The position numbers were made by a program, and so were the translations under genes. From Enoplosus armatus (taxonomy: Eukaryota; Chordata; Actinopteri; Centrarchiformes; Enoplosidae), in the NCBI RefSeq assembly GCF_043641665.1, contig NC_092183.1, positions 27,357,722 through 27,421,721 on the forward strand: a stretch of 64,000 bases of DNA, read 5' to 3'. Shown here in pieces: positions 61,324 through 64,000 of this stretch (positions are counted from its first letter, which is position 1; each line of letters begins with the position of its first letter). The notes under the pieces are model-generated. The model was not told the DNA's origin. It did not search any database and saw nothing but the letters and a program-made list of their open reading frames with translations.

Positions 61324-64000
61324 GTGAGTCTTCCTCTGTGGATTTCTTTCATCTTCAACCCCCCCCACCCCCACCGCCGACCCCACCTGCCACTTATATG
61401 TCATGCCCTGAATTCTGGGGGCAAGAGATGATATATTCCAAGTTTAAAGTTAGCAGAGAAGGGAGTGACAGTTGTTTGCATGTTCCCAGTGCACCACTCT
61501 GGAAACCGAAAGCATCATGAATTGCCGCCCTTTGTTCCACTTTGATCTGAGCGTCTCCTGTTTTAACCCACTAAGGGCTCATTACGCATTCATGTCATTA
61601 TTCAGGCGCCCGACTTTTATGACAACCATGACATCACAGCTGTGTTTCCACTTTGAGCCAGGAGATATATTGGTTGTGACAAGTGAACATGTGCTATGTT
61701 GCGGAGGATTAATGGGTTGTAATCATTGCAAACAAGCTAATTTGACCAATTTACGGCGCTGTCCTCACAATCCTGTGGCGGCTTTCAGTCACTTGTCAGA
61801 GTTTGCCCGGCAAAGTGATTGTCAGGTGCTAGCTTGAGTGCTTTCATTAGCCTGCCACATTAGTGCCGACCGCCTCTTCGCAGGCTTTAAGGAAAGCCGG
61901 AATGATTGAGCGGGGAGTGCATTGAGCTGGTATCTGGCGAGTGATCGCCCTGGTAGGAATACTCTAAATTCATTTTCCTCTGGTTGGTCCTCGCGACGAC
62001 TGGTGACCACCGGCTGCACCGCATGGGCCCTGATTGCCTGCCCTGTGAGATATCCATCATAGCTATTGGATATAGACCGGTGGCTCTAAAGGCAGTTAAG
62101 CTAATCACCCCCCATGTTAGCAGCTTGAGTGTGATATGTAACAGTTTAGGGTAACGGCTGGACATGTTCATTTATTCCTATCTGTGGTGCATAATGTAGC
62201 ATAGAGAGATAAGACAGATGGTCTGCTCCATCTTACCACTTTCCATCCTTCTTGTTTCATTCCCATGCTGGAGCCAGTGTAACACATTGTAACTCTTGCC
62301 TGTGTTTGACCTTGAATGTCTACATAATAACAGTATTGTCTCCACTGCCTTTCTTCCATCCCCTCCTCACTGTTTCTGGGTCTTTATTAATACAACAAAG
62401 ACAAGGCTGTTTTATGTGCAACACTTAAAAGAGCCTTTTCACTTTTTTGGCAATGCTGCCATCATCACAGGAAAAAAACAATAGACCCTGTTGCTGGAGG
62501 AATCTCAGAAGAACCCGTTTACTCACAGTAGATTCTTAAATAGTGACCGGGGCCTGTATTTACCTTAGTGGCAGAAGAGAGCCTGGCCTTTATTCCTGAT
62601 TTCCCCTGCTTCAGTGTATATATTCAGAATAATGTAGCACTAATTCCTACAGCAAGAGTCACGTCAGGCATTACACTTTTAAGATTAAGATAGACTTTAT
62701 TAATCCCACAGTGGGGAAATTTACAAGTCACAGCAGCAAAGACAGAAAGGTGCAGAAACACACAGCAGACAAGCACTGTGTCAATAAGAATTAGAAGTAT
62801 TTTTTTAAAAAAGAAAAACAATATACAAATAATAAATACAGATATAAAAAATATGGGGGACAAAAATATATACACGGAAAATATAAAGTATGTACAGATT
62901 GTGCAGATTTATGTGCAGTTAAACAGTCTTATAGCCGTAGGACTGAACGACCTGCGGTAGCGCTCCTTCTTACACCATGGTTGTAACAGTCTGCTGCTGA
63001 AGGAGCTGCTCAGGGCCCCCACAGTCTCGTGCAGGGGGTGAGAGGTGTTGTCCATGATGGATGTCAGCTTGGCTAACATCCTCCTCTCCCCCACCTCCTC
63101 AATGGAGTCCAGCGGGCAGTCCAGAACAGAGCCGGCTCGCCTAATCAGTCTATTGAGCCTCCTCCTGTCCCTGTCCGTGCTGCCCCCCCCCAGCAGACCA
63201 CAGCATAAAAGTCCGGAGCAGTTTCCTGCACACACCGAAGGACCTCAGCCTCCTCAGCAGGTGGAGGCGGCTTTACGCCAAATTAAGCTACCATGAATGA
63301 AATACACTTTCCTAAAAGTTTTCCGGGCCTTCCCTTTATAGGTAGGCTTTTAATGTGAAAAAACATCAGGAAGTGTTGAGTTTTGACGACGATAACTTCC
63401 TAAAAAGTACCCAATTTAGCATTGCACTCCTGTAACATTGTATTGTAAGTATCAAAATAGTGTAAGTAGCAGAACCAGAGATACTGTCTTTTTCATTCAG
63501 TGCACCCTTGCATGGTGCCCACATTACCCACAATGCAACTTGGTCAGGGTTCTGAATGTGTTATGCTAGTGAGTAAGTAAAGTTTACGTAGTATAGCACC
63601 TTCCACAGAGCAAGGTGACATAAATGGTTCCCAGGTAAAATTGTGAAAACTAAGTCTGTACAGTAAAAAGAATCAAACAATAAAAGAGAAGCGACAACAG
63701 AGACGAAGTCACATGCGCAGGAGTACTCCCCAGTAAACAGACCTGTAAACCTGTAAACAGTTGAGTTCCCCAGTGACGATCAGGAGTACAGCAAAGAAGA
63801 AATGACTGGAATTCATTACAGTATGAATTGTATTGAATAGGTGCTGTGGAAATTATATTACATTATACTACATTTTACCATGTGAGCTGCTAGGCTACAG
63901 GTAATCCTCCTTCAATGTTTTTTTTATAGCCAGCCTTTATTAGCGTCTGGCCGTTATGTGTTCGTGCAGCCCCCGGCTATTATTTGAGACCCTGCCATTA
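61324..64000 (+). other. unc5d: unc5d intron 8, 5' part
   Basis: No further unc5d exon is found before the window ends. The next one should encode the transmembrane segment, and no hydrophobic open frame with matching phase is seen. The stretch holds a 5'-truncated LINE on the minus strand (62685-63290). The rest is unique-looking sequence. Confidence 0.75.
62685..63290 (-). mobile_element. L2/CR1-type LINE, 3' end (5'-truncated)
   Basis: The minus strand encodes a reverse transcriptase C-terminus over 63235-62909. It includes LNRLIRRAGSVL, SIMDNTSHPLHETV, SSFSSRLLQPWCKKERYRRSF and a final AIRLFN, then a stop. This is the characteristic tail of teleost L2/CR1-clade non-LTR retrotransposons. 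A 3' UTR follows, ending on the minus strand with ATTTCCCCACTGTGGGATTA and AATAAAGTC near 62685-62725. Everything upstream of the tail of the polymerase is missing, typical of incomplete target-primed reverse transcription. There is one likely frameshift near 63235. Family naming to clade level is from memory. Confidence 0.85.

Noticed and set aside
1..64000. CRISPR arrays, operons, bacterial defence or phage systems
   Set aside because: No direct-repeat/spacer arrays or dense coding; the sequence is clearly intronic vertebrate DNA.

Overview
This is vertebrate nuclear DNA, most likely from a teleost, probably a percomorph fish. The evidence is dispersed single exons with GT-AG splice sites, very long introns, many dinucleotide microsatellites, and diverged interspersed repeats of kinds common in fish. 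There is no bacterial operon, CRISPR array or viral gene. The lineage call rests on repeat style and protein similarity recalled from memory, not on a search.

The window holds one recognisable gene, on the + strand: an UNC5-family netrin receptor, best matched to UNC5D. Seven consecutive internal exons are visible: 16688-16903, 40357-40500, 42703-42806, 52571-52751, 53538-53705, 59686-59850 and 61291-61323. Their phases are compatible throughout, and together they give 1011 nt (337 codons) of open extracellular sequence. In order they encode Ig domain 1 (two exons), Ig domain 2 (two exons), thrombospondin type 1 repeats 1 and 2 (one exon each), and an 11-codon microexon in the juxtamembrane stalk. 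The signal-peptide exon lies upstream of the window. The transmembrane, ZU5, UPA and death-domain exons lie downstream.

Layout: 1-16687 is the 3' part of intron 1. Intron 2 (16904-40356) is 23.5 kb. Introns 3 to 7 are 2.2, 9.8, 0.8, 6.0 and 1.4 kb, and 61324-64000 is the start of intron 8. The introns carry a decayed piggyBac transposase (about 25542-26840, minus), a decayed Tc1-like transposase (about 12150-12380, minus), L2/CR1-type LINE 3' ends (62685-63290 minus, 45700-45998 plus, and two short tails), a tRNA-like SINE head (393-456), and two copies of a fold-back element with inverted ends (3457-4092 and 8228-8509). Several other repeat families can be recognised because copies recur inside the window. 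Long G/C homopolymers, microsatellites and a few perfect 15-bp hairpins are also present.

I see no convincing undescribed system. The observations most worth following are the likely regulated 33-nt microexon, an AT repeat sitting against the exon 7 acceptor, a possible intron-retained secreted Ig-only form, and the perfect hairpins.
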